A stretch of DNA of 64,000 nt from Ferribacterium limneticum (lineage in GTDB: Bacteria > Pseudomonadota > Gammaproteobacteria > Burkholderiales > Rhodocyclaceae): NCBI RefSeq assembly GCF_020510585.1, contig NZ_CP075190.1, forward strand, positions 1,796,001 through 1,860,000. Reading direction: 5' to 3'. Shown piece after piece: positions 43,796 through 56,383 of the stretch. Position 1 is the stretch's first letter; each line of letters starts with the position of its first letter. The notes below the pieces were generated by a model. That model was not told the DNA's origin. It did not search any database and saw only the letters and a program-made list of their open reading frames with translations. The translations under genes were made by a program, and so were the position numbers.

Positions 43796-45022
43796 TTAGT
43801 TAGCGCGACGCATCGCCCATTGCCCAGCCCGCCGTCCGCTGCGCACAGCGCCTTCGAGCGTCGCCGGATAGTCGGCCCAGGTGTAGTCGCCGGCCAGGAA
43901 GAGGCGCGGACTTGAAGTTTTGAAATCCGGGCGATGCAGGCCGGGAATGGCCGAGAAAGTGGCGCGTTTTTCGCGGATAACCTTGTGCCAGCCGGTCGGG
44001 TTCGGCCAGCCGAGTTCATTGTCGAGGGCGGCGGCCAGCGCCTCGTCATCGAGCTTTTCCCAGTCGCCGTGTCCGCTCAAGACGCAGGCCAGCATGGCTT
44101 GACCACGGTCGACAACCCACTGGCAATGGCCGCCGAGGCGGTTGCTCAAGGGGAAAGGCAATTTCATTTTTGGCTCAAAACTCCGGTAGACCGTAGCAAT
44201 CGGCTCGTAGGCGTAATCCGTGACCGCCGCCGGCCACAACGCGCCGACGTGTTGCGGTGCGGTGGCGATAATGGCCACGGCGAAGGTTTCACCGTCGATT
44301 GCGATGCCGTTTTCAGTTTCCGTGATCTGGCTGACCCGCGTGCTCAGGCAGATTTGCGCGCCGTGGGCCTGCAACCAATGTCCGGCCGGTTCCGGCAGCA
44401 ATTGGCCGAGATCGACGCGGGGCAGTAGCAAATCGGTGTCTGCGCGGCGCGAGCTGCCCAGGCTGTCGCGCAGGACGTTGGCGAACAACTGCGCCGAGGC
44501 GCGCTCGGCCGGCGTGTTTAGGGCGGCGAGGCAGAGCGGTTCCCAGAGATGGCGACGCAGGGCGCCGGTCTGGCCGGCGTCGTCCAGCCATTGGGCAACA
44601 GTCGTTTCGCGGGGCAATTTGAAGCCCCGGCGCTTGATGCCATCCATCCAGAGCGCTGTTCGCAGTTTTTCCCCGATGCCGACCCCGCGGGCGCTGAGCA
44701 GCCCCCAGGCGACATTGAGTGGTGCCGGCAGGTGGGGCAGGGCGAGGCGAAAGCCGGTGTTGTCGATGACCTGCAGCGGCCGTCGGTCGAAAAGTTGGTC
44801 GGGATCGGCACCGACCCGACGCATCAGCGCCAGCGTATCGCAGTAGGCGCCGAGCAGGATGTGCTGCCCGTTGTCGAGTTGGCGGCCATCGATGTCGACG
44901 CCCCGCGCCCGGCCACCGAGAGCGCGGCCGGCTTCGAACAGCGTCGTTTCAGCGCCGGCGGCAGTCAGTTCGACTGCGGCTGCAATGCCCGCCCAGCCGC
45001 CACCGATGACGGCGATTTTCAA
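43796..45022 (-). CDS. hpnE: Hydroxysqualene dehydroxylase HpnE
   Basis: 408 residues. FAD-dependent amine-oxidase-like fold with the N-terminal dinucleotide loop AVIGGGWAGIAAAVEL and ETLFEAGRALGGRARG-type segment. It reduces hydroxysqualene to squalene, the third step of the bacterial HpnCDE route from farnesyl diphosphate, leading to hopanoids. Four bases after hpnD in the leftward hpnCDE unit. Confidence 0.93.
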   Translation of the reverse strand: MKIAVIGGGWAGIAAAVELTAAGAETTLFEAGRALGGRARGVDIDGRQLDNGQHILLGAYCDTLALMRRVGADPDQLFDRRPLQVIDNTGFRLALPHLPAPLNVAWGLLSARGVGIGEKLRTALWMDGIKRRGFKLPRETTVAQWLDDAGQTGALRRHLWEPLCLAALNTPAERASAQLFANVLRDSLGSSRRADTDLLLPRVDLGQLLPEPAGHWLQAHGAQICLSTRVSQITETENGIAIDGETFAVAIIATAPQHVGALWPAAVTDYAYEPIATVYRSFEPKMKLPFPLSNRLGGHCQWVVDRGQAMLACVLSGHGDWEKLDDEALAAALDNELGWPNPTGWHKVIREKRATFSAIPGLHRPDFKTSSPRLFLAGDYTWADYPATLEGAVRSGRRAGQWAMRRAN

Positions 45023-45026
45023 GGAA

Positions 45027-45860
45027 TTAGGCCTTGATCCAGGTTTTTACCGCCAGCCACAGCTTGCGCGTTGGCGGCAGCGAGATGCGCTGGTGCAGGA
45101 CCTGGAAATTCTCTCGCTTGATCTCGTCGAGCACGGTGCGATAGATCGCCGCCATGATCAGGCCGGGGCGCTGGCTCTTGCGGTCGACGGCCGGCAATTG
45201 GGCGAAAGCCTGCTCGTAATACTTCTCGGCGCGCTCGTACTGGAACTGCATGAGGGCCGTGAAATTATCCGAATACTTGCCGTTCAGGATGTCGGCGGCC
45301 GGCACGTTGAACTGCTTGAGTTCGTCCATCGGAATGTAGATCCGGCCGCGCCGGGCATCTTCGCCGATGTCGCGAATGATGTTGGTGAGCTGGAAAGCCA
45401 TGCCCAGATCGTGGGCGTATTTTTGCGTCTGGCGGTCGGTGTAGCCGAAGATTTCGGCGGCAAGCAGGCCGACGACGCTGGCCACGCGGTAGCAGTAGAG
45501 CGACAGGCCCTTGAAGTCGAGATAGCGCGACTGCGTGAGGTCCATCTCCATGCCATCGATGATTTCGAGCAACTGCTCTTTCGGCAAATTGATGCTCTTG
45601 TCTAGCCCGGCCAGCGCCAGACCGACCGGGTGCTGTGGCTGGCCTTCGGCAACGCGTTCGATCTCCTGGCGCCACCAGGCGAGCTTGGTCGAGGCGATGG
45701 AAACATCGTGGCATTCATCGACGACGTCATCGACTTCGCGGCAGAAGGCATAGAGCGCCATGATGGCGCGCCGGCGTTGCAGTGGCAGGAACAGGAAACT
45801 GTAATAAAAGGAGGAGCCGCTTTTGGCGCACTTCTCCTGGCAGTATTGGTCGGGATTCAT
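45027..45860 (-). CDS. hpnD: Presqualene diphosphate synthase HpnD
   Basis: 277 residues from ATG 45860. Trans-isoprenyl synthase joining two farnesyl diphosphates to presqualene diphosphate. The two Asp-rich Mg-binding motifs are DDVVDE and DIGEDARRGRIYIP. It sits 4 bases after hpnC. The frame extends 27 codons upstream within hpnC but the family starts at MNPDQYCQ. Confidence 0.94.
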   Translation of the reverse strand: MNPDQYCQEKCAKSGSSFYYSFLFLPLQRRRAIMALYAFCREVDDVVDECHDVSIASTKLAWWRQEIERVAEGQPQHPVGLALAGLDKSINLPKEQLLEIIDGMEMDLTQSRYLDFKGLSLYCYRVASVVGLLAAEIFGYTDRQTQKYAHDLGMAFQLTNIIRDIGEDARRGRIYIPMDELKQFNVPAADILNGKYSDNFTALMQFQYERAEKYYEQAFAQLPAVDRKSQRPGLIMAAIYRTVLDEIKRENFQVLHQRISLPPTRKLWLAVKTWIKA

Positions 45861-45864
45861 GGGG

Positions 45865-46674
45865 CTACATTCTAATGGAACGGCCGGCCAGAACCAGCCA
45901 ATCCCATTTGCCAAGCTTCGGCCGGTGGTTGAAGACGTCACCGCGCACCTGCCGGATGCGCTCCAGAATGCGCAGCCCGCCTTGGATGGTCAGGCGGATT
46001 TCCCAGCCGAGCCGGCCGGGCAGCGCGTGGACAAGCGGGGCACCGCGTTGCATGAGCGCCGTCGCCCGGTCGATCTCGAAATCCATCAGAGCCGCCCAGT
46101 TGGCCGACCAACGACTGTGCGCGATGTCGTTTTCGCTGAGGCGGAAATGCGGGAAGTCGGTCAGCGGTATGTAAATTCGGTCTTTTTTCCAGTCGACCGC
46201 AACATCCTGCCAAAAATTGATCAACTGCAAGGCCGTGCAGATGCAGTCGGACTGTTCGAGATGTTCCGGTTCGGTCCGGCCGAATAGATGCAGGACCAGC
46301 CGCCCGACCGGATTGGCCGAACGGCGGCAGTAGTCGAGCAGTTCCGGGTAATCGGCGTAGCGGGTTTTAACCACGTCCTGGGCGAAGGCATCAAGCAGGT
46401 CTCGGAAGAGCTGGATGGGCAGTTTGTACGCGGCAATGACTTCGGCCAAGGCGACGAACAGCGGCGTCTGCGGCACCCTGCCGGCTGCTATGCGATCCAG
46501 CTCGGCCCGGTACGCGTTCAGCCCGGCCAGACGCTCATCGGGCGATGCGTCGCCCTCGTCGGCAATATCGTCGGCGTTGCGCGCAAAGCGGTAAATGACC
46601 TCGATCGGCCGGCGCAATTCGGCCGGGACGAGCAAGGAGGCGACAGGAAAATTTTCGTAATGATCAACAGACAT
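45865..46674 (-). CDS. hpnC: Hydroxysqualene synthase HpnC
   Basis: 269 residues, paralogous to HpnD. It converts presqualene diphosphate to hydroxysqualene. The first Asp-rich motif is RNADDIADEGD and the second DVAVDWKKDRIYIP. First gene of hpnCDE. No squalene-hopene cyclase gene lies in the window, so the hopanoid pathway is completed elsewhere. Confidence 0.93.
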   Translation of the reverse strand: MSVDHYENFPVASLLVPAELRRPIEVIYRFARNADDIADEGDASPDERLAGLNAYRAELDRIAAGRVPQTPLFVALAEVIAAYKLPIQLFRDLLDAFAQDVVKTRYADYPELLDYCRRSANPVGRLVLHLFGRTEPEHLEQSDCICTALQLINFWQDVAVDWKKDRIYIPLTDFPHFRLSENDIAHSRWSANWAALMDFEIDRATALMQRGAPLVHALPGRLGWEIRLTIQGGLRILERIRQVRGDVFNHRPKLGKWDWLVLAGRSIRM

Positions 46675-46711
46675 CGATGGTCTGCTCTGGAGAAGGGGGC
46701 TGAGTCAGTGC

Positions 46712-46717
46712 TAGAAT
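46712..46717 (+). promoter_or_regulatory. -10 box of the tRNA-Leu gene
   Basis: TAGAAT 12 bases before the mature tRNA 5' end. No clear -35 sequence was seen at the matching distance. Confidence 0.5.
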
Positions 46718-46728
46718 TCGCCCCGCCT

Positions 46729-46813
46729 GCCCAGGTGGCGAAATTGGTAGACGCACCAGATTTAGGTTCTGGCGCCGAAAGGTGTGGGGGTTCGAGTCCC
46801 TTCCTGGGCACCA
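46729..46813 (+). tRNA. tRNA-Leu (anticodon UAG)
   Basis: 85 bases including an encoded CCA. Acceptor stem GCCCAGG/CCTGGGC, anticodon loop TTTAGGT giving UAG between CCAGA and TCTGG, a long variable arm typical of leucine tRNA, and the GGTTCGAGTCC T-loop. Decodes CUA and possibly other CUN codons. Confidence 0.97.
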
Positions 46814-46847
46814 AGTAGTTGTTTTATGTAGTGCAAGCATGTCCATG

Positions 46848-46872
46848 AAACCCGCGTAACTGCGGGTTTTTT
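46848..46872 (+). terminator. Rho-independent terminator of tRNA-Leu
   Basis: AAACCCGC and GCGGGTTT form an 8-bp stem around a 6-base loop with a following T tract, 35 bases after the tRNA. Confidence 0.9.
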
Positions 46873-46902
46873 ATTGGGTTTCGGGTACGGATAAAGCCAC
46901 GT

Positions 46903-47685
46903 TCATTGGCGTTTCTTCATCGCCAGCACGCCTGTGCCCATCGTCATATTGACCCGGCTCAGGAAACTCATGCCGATAAGGGGTTCCCCGGTAATTCCTA
47001 CCGTTACCCGAACGTTATGCAATTTGACCCCGGCCACTTCAACCATGGGAACAACAACGCTGACCGTTGAAATTGTTCCGGCCGCGGTTGCAGAACGACC
47101 GGCGCTGCCATCGGATACATTGATTTCGAGCTGGCGCGCTGTTTCAAAGCTCATCGCCACGTTGGAAGCACCGGTATCGATCAAACCTTCAACGGTGTGA
47201 CCATTGATGATGAGCGGAGCAAAGTAGTGCTCACCTTTGTGGGCATTGGCATACAAAATGGCCGTGCGGTTCTCGTCGGGGTCGCCATCAAAGCAGCTAT
47301 TGCCGGCACATTCCGCGCCCGAGAGCATGGCGTCGAATTTCTTGTGCCGATTTATCCTGTTCAGGGCGATTTCGTCGCCTGCTGCCGCTGCTTTGCCATA
47401 CCAGTAGAGTGCCTTTTTGCTACAAGCCGAAACGAGGTAACCGGCCTCGTAAGATACGGCGAGGCTACGTTGCGCTGGCACATCGCCTCCCTTTGCCGCC
47501 GCGAGGAGCGAGGCAAAGGCCTTGGTGGGGCTACTTAGCGGGGTTTCATTGAAATGGTCGCCCGGCGCGAAATAGTTGTTCGCGCAGTCAGCACTAAACG
47601 CGGAGTTAATGGCGCACAGGGCAAAGCAAGTGGTGGCAACGAAAATACGGTGGCAGAAGGTCGATAGGTTCACGGTTTTGGCCAA
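46903..47685 (-). CDS. Retropepsin-like aspartic protease with Sel1-type repeat
   Basis: 260 residues. An N-terminal signal peptide region (about 10-32) leads to a Sel1-like helical segment (about 60-110: YEAGYLVSACSKKALYWYGKAAAAGD) and a retropepsin domain (about 150-258) with the catalytic motif LIDTGASNVAMS (Asp170). TIGA-type periplasmic proteases have the same core. Several cysteines in the middle (ECAGNSC) could form disulfides. Monocistronic. Substrate unknown. Confidence 0.82.
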   Translation of the reverse strand: MAKTVNLSTFCHRIFVATTCFALCAINSAFSADCANNYFAPGDHFNETPLSSPTKAFASLLAAAKGGDVPAQRSLAVSYEAGYLVSACSKKALYWYGKAAAAGDEIALNRINRHKKFDAMLSGAECAGNSCFDGDPDENRTAILYANAHKGEHYFAPLIINGHTVEGLIDTGASNVAMSFETARQLEINVSDGSAGRSATAAGTISTVSVVVPMVEVAGVKLHNVRVTVGITGEPLIGMSFLSRVNMTMGTGVLAMKKRQ

Positions 47686-47713
47686 TCCCCGGGCTGGAAA
47701 ATGTGTTCGCTGT

Positions 47714-48718
47714 TCACGCTGAGTCTAATGCCTCATGGCTTAGCACTTCGCTGAAAAATTGTTTGGCCGGCATCCGGAACCCAGCCGCATTCGGATGGCC
47801 GCCGCCACCGTAACGTGTGGCAATCACCGAAACATCGAGGGTCTTCCCCTTCGAACGCAGCGAGGCCTTCACCTCGCCATCACCCGACAGTTGCCAGATC
47901 AGCCCAAAGCTGCCGCTTTGCTCGGCCAAGGAATTTCCGAGTTCCGAGGCGAACAGCGCATTGGCGTTGATGGCAATGCCGGGAACGGCGAGCCAGGCGA
48001 GGTTTTCGTGGGTAACGATAGCTTGGCCGTGGCGCTGCGCCTGTAGCGCATCGACCGGTTCGCCGCGAAGGCGGGCCGCCATGCGCAGCCCGCTCTGCGC
48101 CAGACGCGCGATTTCCTGCTGATAAAACTGCTCGATGGCTCCGCCTTGCCCGAGCATGTCGAGATAACGTGGGGCGCTTTCATCGGGTGTGTCGAGCACC
48201 AGTTGATGCCAGACAGGGAAGTCGAAAGGGAGCAGGCGCAGGGCGCGGCAGAAGGGACGCGTGCCCGGGGTAAAGCGCCACATGTCCTGCTCTTCGATAT
48301 GCCGGAGCGCCAGCGGCGTTGGTTTGCCGGGGTGAAAATGCTCCCACGCCAGCCGGGCGCCCGACTTTTCCAGGTCGAACTCGACGCGTAATGGCGAGCT
48401 CGGGTGCTGGTAACTGCGCAGGCCGTTGTCGCTAGCCTGCAACTTGTCGCCCCAGGCCTTCAGTGCCGAGGCGTGATGGTCGATTTGGGTGACCGATGCA
48501 GCAACAGAAGCCATCGTTTCGAGAAAGTCAGGCGGAAACGAGAAATCGAGGATGAACACCGCATGGCCGGCAATCGCGTCCAGTATCCAAGGCTCGCCGT
48601 GATGCATCGGCCGATAGGTGGCTGCATCGCCGAAATGGCGCCAGGCAGCATAAGCGGCACCGAAGCCATCGAGACAATCGGCGTGGTAGATAACAAAAAC
48701 CGGGGGCTGGGCCGACAT
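47714..48718 (-). CDS. DHH-family phosphoesterase
   Basis: 334 residues. N-terminal metal site in VIYHADCLDGFGAA, second motif QIDHHAS (the DHH triad), and C-terminal DHHA1 signature RYGGGGHPNAAGFRM. Such enzymes hydrolyse short oligonucleotides or nucleotide second messengers with Mn2+. Which substrate applies here cannot be told. The gene starts 2 bases after the slyX stop, so they are co-transcribed. Confidence 0.88.
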   Translation of the reverse strand: MSAQPPVFVIYHADCLDGFGAAYAAWRHFGDAATYRPMHHGEPWILDAIAGHAVFILDFSFPPDFLETMASVAASVTQIDHHASALKAWGDKLQASDNGLRSYQHPSSPLRVEFDLEKSGARLAWEHFHPGKPTPLALRHIEEQDMWRFTPGTRPFCRALRLLPFDFPVWHQLVLDTPDESAPRYLDMLGQGGAIEQFYQQEIARLAQSGLRMAARLRGEPVDALQAQRHGQAIVTHENLAWLAVPGIAINANALFASELGNSLAEQSGSFGLIWQLSGDGEVKASLRSKGKTLDVSVIATRYGGGGHPNAAGFRMPAKQFFSEVLSHEALDSA

Positions 48719-48720
48719 GC

Positions 48721-48921
48721 TCAGTAATGCGGTGGAAGATCGTCGCGCAGGCTGCGCTGTTCATGCGGCTGGGCATTTTGTGCCTGTTCGCGCAAGGCAC
48801 GAATTTCACGGAAGAGCAGATCGATCTGCTCCTGCTGGCGGAAAACCAGGCGGTTCAATTCCTCGACCAGGTCTTCGGTATAGCTGATCTTGATTTCAAG
48901 TTCGGTAATGCGCGATTCCAC
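48721..48921 (-). CDS. slyX: SlyX protein
   Basis: 66 residues with the SlyX layout: MESRITELEIKISYTEDLVEELNRLVFRQQEQIDLL, a coiled coil, and a C-terminal DDLPPHY close to the usual PPPHY end. Function unknown despite wide conservation. It lies between a small membrane protein gene (9-base gap) and the DHH phosphoesterase gene. Confidence 0.92.
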   Translation of the reverse strand: MESRITELEIKISYTEDLVEELNRLVFRQQEQIDLLFREIRALREQAQNAQPHEQRSLRDDLPPHY

Positions 48922-48930
48922 AAATAGTCC

Positions 48931-49071
48931 TTATTCTTCGCTGCGCCAGTCGCGCAGTGTTTCCTTGGGTGGTGGCGGGGGTATGTCGTTACGCGGCGGC
49001 CGGAGCAGTGGCAGGGCGCCGCCGAGCACGACGATCAGACAGATCCCGAGAATAATCCAGCCTTCGTTCAT
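48931..49071 (-). CDS. Small single-pass membrane protein
   Basis: 46 residues, found by reading. One N-terminal hydrophobic helix (GWIILGICLIVVLGGALPLL) followed by a Pro-rich cytoplasmic tail with PPPPPKETLRDW. GGAGAAAG-type site upstream of the ATG. First gene before slyX in the same direction. Family not recognised, though the arrangement and composition look like a true gene. Confidence 0.65.
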   Translation of the reverse strand: MNEGWIILGICLIVVLGGALPLLRPPRNDIPPPPPKETLRDWRSEE

Positions 49072-49132
49072 GGCTTTCTCCGTTGCATAAGTGGCAAGTG
49101 TACTTGGCTTCGCAAAAAATCGCGAAGGGCTG

Positions 49133-49160
49133 TTGACATCGGCTTTTACGTCTGTAAAAT
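49133..49160 (+). promoter_or_regulatory. Promoter of the tRNA-Val gene
   Basis: TTGACA (49133-49138) and TAAAAT (49155-49160) separated by 16 bases, with the tRNA starting 13 bases after the -10. A strong sigma-70 promoter. Confidence 0.85.
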
Positions 49161-49172
49161 GCGCGCTTCTTT

Positions 49173-49249
49173 AGGCGGTTAGCTCAGTTGGTTAGAGCGC
49201 CACGTTGACATCGTGGAGGTCGTTGGTTCGATTCCAATACCGCCTACCA
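49173..49249 (+). tRNA. tRNA-Val (anticodon GAC)
   Basis: 77 bases including encoded CCA. Acceptor AGGCGGT/ACCGCCT, D arm TAGCTCAGTTGGTTAGA, anticodon loop TTGACAT in a CCACG/CGTGG stem, T loop GGTTCGATTCC. Decodes GUC and GUU. Confidence 0.97.
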
Positions 49250-49272
49250 AAATTCCTGACGGAGCTGAATTG

Positions 49273-49311
49273 ATGATTTTCCGAACTTGCACCGCAGTTC
49301 AGAAACACTAA
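49273..49311 (+). promoter_or_regulatory. Possible leader peptide ORF upstream of thrS
   Basis: A 12-codon ORF (MIFRTCTAVQKH) with GGAG upstream and two threonine codons, followed after 22 bases by a strong terminator and then thrS. This resembles an attenuation arrangement, but two non-adjacent Thr codons are few. Confidence 0.3.
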
Positions 49312-49333
49312 TCGAGTCAGCCTTCGTTTGACC

Positions 49334-49366
49334 AAAAAAGTGCGGCTCACTCCCGCACTTTTTTTT
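49334..49366 (+). terminator. Rho-independent terminator before thrS
   Basis: AAAAAAGTGCGG and CCGCACTTTTTT form a long stem with a 7-base loop and T tract. It ends the tRNA-Val transcript and may act as an attenuator for thrS, whose ATG is 17 bases downstream. Confidence 0.9.
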
Positions 49367-49382
49367 CGCCTAGAGATTTGCC

Positions 49383-51299
49383 ATGCCTGATATCAAACTG
49401 CCCGATGGTTCCATCCGCTCTTTTGAACAGCCGGTAACAATCGCCGAAGTGGCAGCCAGCATTGGTGCAGGCCTGGCCCGCGCGGCTCTGGGCGGCAAGG
49501 CTGATGGCAATTTGGTCGATACCTCGTATCTGATCGAGAAAAATGTCGATTTGGCCATCATCACCGAGCGTGACCCCGAAGGCCTGGAATTAATCCGTCA
49601 CTCAACCGCTCATTTGTTGGCCTACGCCGTCAAAGAGTTGTTCCCGGAGGCGCAGGTCACCATCGGCCCGGTCATCGAAAACGGCTTCTACTATGACTTC
49701 GCCTACAAGCGTCCGTTCACCCCGGAAGACCTGGTGGCCATCGAAAAGCGCATGGCTGAGTTGGCCAAAAAGGATATTCCGGTAACCCGTGAGGTCTGGG
49801 CGCGTGACGATGCGGTCAAATTCTTCCTCGATCTCGGCGAAAAGTACAAGGCTGAACTGATCGGCGCCATTCCGGCCGACCAGCAGGTTTCGCTCTATCG
49901 CGAAGGTGATTTCATTGACCTTTGCCGCGGCCCTCACGTGCCGACGACGGCCAAGCTCAAAGTCTTCAAGCTCATGAAGGTGGCCGGTGCCTACTGGCGC
50001 GGCGATCATCGCAACGAACAGCTGCAGCGTATCTACGGTACGGCCTGGGCCAAGAAGGAAGATCTTGACGCCTACCTGCACATGCTGGAAGAGGCTGAAA
50101 AGCGCGATCACCGTCGTCTTGGCAAGCAGTTCGACCTCTTTCATATGCAGGACGAAGCGCCGGGTCTGGTCTTCTGGCACCCCAAGGGCTGGGCGATCTG
50201 GCAGGAAATCGAAAGCTACATGCGCGCCGTCTACCGAAACAACGGTTACCAGGAAGTGCGCTGCCCGCAGATTCTCGACAAGGCTCTGTGGGAAAAATCG
50301 GGCCACTGGGAGCACTACAAGGACAACATGTTTACGACCTCGTCGGAAAACCGCGATTACGCGGTCAAGCCGATGAATTGTCCGGGGCATGTCCAGGTCT
50401 TCAATGCCGGCTTGCGCTCTTACCGCGAACTGCCGCTGCGCTACGGCGAGTTCGGCTCCTGCCATCGCAACGAACCGGCTGGTGCTCTGCACGGCCTGAT
50501 GCGCGTGCGCGGCTTCGTGCAGGATGACGGTCACATCTTCTGTACCGAAGACCAGATCGAATCCGAAGTGACCGCTTTCAATGCACTGGTCAAGAAGGTT
50601 TATGCCGATTTCGGCTTCAATGACGTGGCCGTCAAGTTGGCCTTGCGTCCGGATAGCCGTGTCGGTTCCGACGAAGTCTGGGACAAGGCCGAGGATGCAT
50701 TGCGTCAGGGCCTGCGGGCTTCCGGTCTGGAATGGACCGAACTGCCCGGCGAGGGCGCCTTCTATGGTCCGAAAATCGAATTCCACATCCGGGACGCCAT
50801 CGGCCGTTCGTGGCAGTGTGGCACCATGCAGGTCGACTTCTCGATGCCGGGTCGTCTCGGCGCGGAATATGTCGGCGCCGACGATACGCGCAAGGTTCCG
50901 GTCATGCTCCACCGGGCGATCCTCGGCTCGCTTGAGCGCTTCATTGGCATTCTGATCGAAAATTTCTCCGGAGCCTTGCCACTGTGGCTGGCGCCGGTTC
51001 AGCTAGTTGTCCTGAATATTTCCGAAAAGCAGGCCGATTACGCCGCGGATGTTGCGCAAAAGCTGCATCAGGCTGGCTTCCGCGCTGAGTCCGATTTGCG
51101 TAACGAGAAAATTACCTATAAAATTCGGGAACATAGCTTGAACCGGCTGCCTTATCAGCTCGTTGTGGGCGATAAGGAAAAAGCGGACGGACTGGTGGCC
51201 GTGCGGACTCGCGGTGGTCAGGATCTCGGACAGATGTCTGTGGATGACCTGATCAAGCAGCTTCAGAATGAAGTTGCGGCGCGGAGTGGCACGGCTTAA
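49383..51299 (+). CDS. thrS: Threonyl-tRNA synthetase
   Basis: 638 residues, full length. Order: TGS domain (1-60), SAD editing domain (about 60-225, with [11 protein letters not shown] and CRGPHVP), class II catalytic core (about 240-535; [10 protein letters not shown] zinc cysteine, [22 protein letters not shown] motif 2, motif 3 near [18 protein letters not shown]) and anticodon-binding domain (about 540-638). Start of the thrS-infC-rpmI-rplT-pheS-pheT-ihfA cluster. Confidence 0.97.
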   Translation: MPDIKLPDGSIRSFEQPVTIAEVAASIGAGLARAALGGKADGNLVDTSYLIEKNVDLAIITERDPEGLELIRHSTAHLLAYAVKELFPEAQVTIGPVIENGFYYDFAYKRPFTPEDLVAIEKRMAELAKKDIPVTREVWARDDAVKFFLDLGEKYKAELIGAIPADQQVSLYREGDFIDLCRGPHVPTTAKLKVFKLMKVAGAYWRGDHRNEQLQRIYGTAWAKKEDLDAYLHMLEEAEKRDHRRLGKQFDLFHMQDEAPGLVFWHPKGWAIWQEIESYMRAVYRNNGYQEVRCPQILDKALWEKSGHWEHYKDNMFTTSSENRDYAVKPMNCPGHVQVFNAGLRSYRELPLRYGEFGSCHRNEPAGALHGLMRVRGFVQDDGHIFCTEDQIESEVTAFNALVKKVYADFGFNDVAVKLALRPDSRVGSDEVWDKAEDALRQGLRASGLEWTELPGEGAFYGPKIEFHIRDAIGRSWQCGTMQVDFSMPGRLGAEYVGADDTRKVPVMLHRAILGSLERFIGILIENFSGALPLWLAPVQLVVLNISEKQADYAADVAQKLHQAGFRAESDLRNEKITYKIREHSLNRLPYQLVVGDKEKADGLVAVRTRGGQDLGQMSVDDLIKQLQNEVAARSGTA

Positions 51300-51325
51300 T
51301 TTTTGTTGTTTTCGGGGGTTTCACC

Positions 51326-51853
51326 ATAGCTCAGAACAAGGCGCATCGCCTCAACGAAGAAATCACGGTTCCGGAGATTCGTCTCCAGGGTGCAGAAGGC
51401 GAACAGCTCGGCATTGTCAGCATTCGCGAAGCTTTGCATATGGCTGAAGAAGCCGGTGCTGATCTGGTCGAGATCGCGCCGACCGCGAAGCCGCCGGTCT
51501 GCCGCATCATGGACTACGGCAAGTTCAAGTACCAGGAACAGAAGCGCGCTCACGAAGCCAAGTTGAAGCAGAAGCAGGTGCAGGTCAAGGAAATCAAGCT
51601 GCGCCCGGGCACCGACGAAAACGATTACCAGATCAAGCTCAGGAACATGACGCGTTTCCTGGAAGAAGGCGACAAGGTCAAAGTGACCCTGCGCTTCCGG
51701 GGCCGCGAAATGGCGCATCAGGAATTCGGTATGCGCCAGCTGGAACGGATCAAGGCAGACCTCGATGAAGTGGGTGCAGTCGAGCAGATGCCGAAGATGG
51801 AAGGTCGTCAGATGATCATGATCATCGGGCCGGCCAAGAAGCAGCAAAAGTAG
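51326..51853 (+). CDS. infC: Translation initiation factor IF-3, with AUA start
   Basis: 175 residues if translation starts at the ATA at 51326, which is required to include the conserved N-terminal [19 protein letters not shown]. No ATG, GTG or TTG occurs in frame between the thrS stop and this codon, and GGGGG lies upstream. IF-3 rejects non-standard start codons, so its own rare start allows autoregulation, as known for the AUU start in E. coli. Central [12 protein letters not shown] and C-terminal [15 protein letters not shown] regions are typical. Confidence 0.95.
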   Translation: MAQNKAHRLNEEITVPEIRLQGAEGEQLGIVSIREALHMAEEAGADLVEIAPTAKPPVCRIMDYGKFKYQEQKRAHEAKLKQKQVQVKEIKLRPGTDENDYQIKLRNMTRFLEEGDKVKVTLRFRGREMAHQEFGMRQLERIKADLDEVGAVEQMPKMEGRQMIMIIGPAKKQQK

Positions 51854-51930
51854 TTACATAAGTGCTTTCGGGTAGTCAAAGCGTTTCCGTAGTGGGAACC
51901 ACCTGACGGCATGTCATTAAGGAGCATTAA

Positions 51931-52128
51931 ATGCCCAAAATGAAGACCAAGAGCAGCGCCAAAAAGCGTTTCTCTGTTCGCGCTGGTGGTTCCATCAAGC
52001 GCGGCCAAGCCTTCAAGCGTCACATTCTGACCAAGAAGACCACCAAGGTGAAACGCCATCTGCGCGGTTCAGTCGAAGTTAACGCGCGCGATTCAGCATC
52101 CGTCCGCGCCATGATGCCCTACGCATAA
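51931..52128 (+). CDS. rpmI: 50S ribosomal protein L35
   Basis: 65 residues, highly basic, with [14 protein letters not shown] and the KRHLRGS motif of L35. AAGGAG precedes the ATG. The 77-base spacer after infC may carry the L20-binding control site known for this operon in E. coli; I see no clear pseudoknot. Confidence 0.97.
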   Translation: MPKMKTKSSAKKRFSVRAGGSIKRGQAFKRHILTKKTTKVKRHLRGSVEVNARDSASVRAMMPYA

Positions 52129-52139
52129 GGAGATAGAAG

Positions 52140-52499
52140 ATGCCTAGAGTTAAACGTGGTGTAACAGCGCGCGCGCGTCACAAGAAGATTCTCGTTCAGG
52201 CCAAGGGTTACCGCGGTCGTCGCAAGAACGTCTATCGCGTCGCCAAACAGGCGGTGATGAAGGCCGGTCAATACCAGTACCGTGACCGTCGTCAACGCAA
52301 GCGTCAGTTCCGCGCTCTGTGGATTGCCCGTATCAATGCAGCTTCCCGCGAGCTGGGCATGAAGTACAGCACCTTCATGAATGGTCTGAAGAAGGCCAAC
52401 ATCGAAGTCGACCGCAAGGTTCTGGCCGATCTGGCTGTGTTCGATCAGCCGGCTTTTGCCGCACTGGCCGCCCAGGCCAAGGCACAGCTCGGCGCCTGA
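52140..52499 (+). CDS. rplT: 50S ribosomal protein L20
   Basis: 119 residues, basic helical N-terminus ([47 protein letters not shown]) and globular C-terminus. Binds 23S rRNA early in assembly and, in E. coli, represses its own operon. Eleven bases after rpmI; terminator follows. Confidence 0.98.
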   Translation: MPRVKRGVTARARHKKILVQAKGYRGRRKNVYRVAKQAVMKAGQYQYRDRRQRKRQFRALWIARINAASRELGMKYSTFMNGLKKANIEVDRKVLADLAVFDQPAFAALAAQAKAQLGA

Positions 52500-52513
52500 G
52501 CGAAAGCGTAATT

Positions 52514-56066
<3,553 letters not shown>

Positions 56067-56080
56067 CGGAAATAATAACG

Positions 56081-56383
56081 ATGACGCTAACCAAAGCTGA
56101 GCTCGCGGACCTGCTTTTCGAAAAAGTCGGTCTAAACAAGCGCGAGGCCAAAGACATGGTCGAAGCTTTTTTCGAAGAAATCCGAAATTCCCTGGAAACC
56201 GGTGATGGCGTGAAGCTATCTGGCTTCGGAAATTTTCAGTTGCGCGACAAGCCGCAACGTCCGGGCAGAAATCCGAAAACAGGGCAGGAAATTCCCATTA
56301 CGGCGCGTCGCGTCGTTACCTTTCACGCCAGCCAAAAGCTGAAGTCCGACGTTGAGCTTGCCTTCGATGGAACCGCGGCATAA
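56081..56383 (+). CDS. ihfA: Integration host factor subunit alpha
   Basis: 100 residues. [34 protein letters not shown] and [36 protein letters not shown] show the HU/IHF fold with the DNA-intercalating Pro in [10 protein letters not shown]. It bends DNA at specific sites with IhfB. The pheT-ihfA-merR order is common in proteobacteria. Confidence 0.96.
   Translation: MTLTKAELADLLFEKVGLNKREAKDMVEAFFEEIRNSLETGDGVKLSGFGNFQLRDKPQRPGRNPKTGQEIPITARRVVTFHASQKLKSDVELAFDGTAA

Noticed and set aside
46166..46205. Similarity of an hpnC segment to the dispersed repeat
   Set aside because: Only about 22 of 36 matches and the encoded DVAVDWKKDRIYIP is strongly conserved by protein function, so I do not count it as a true copy.
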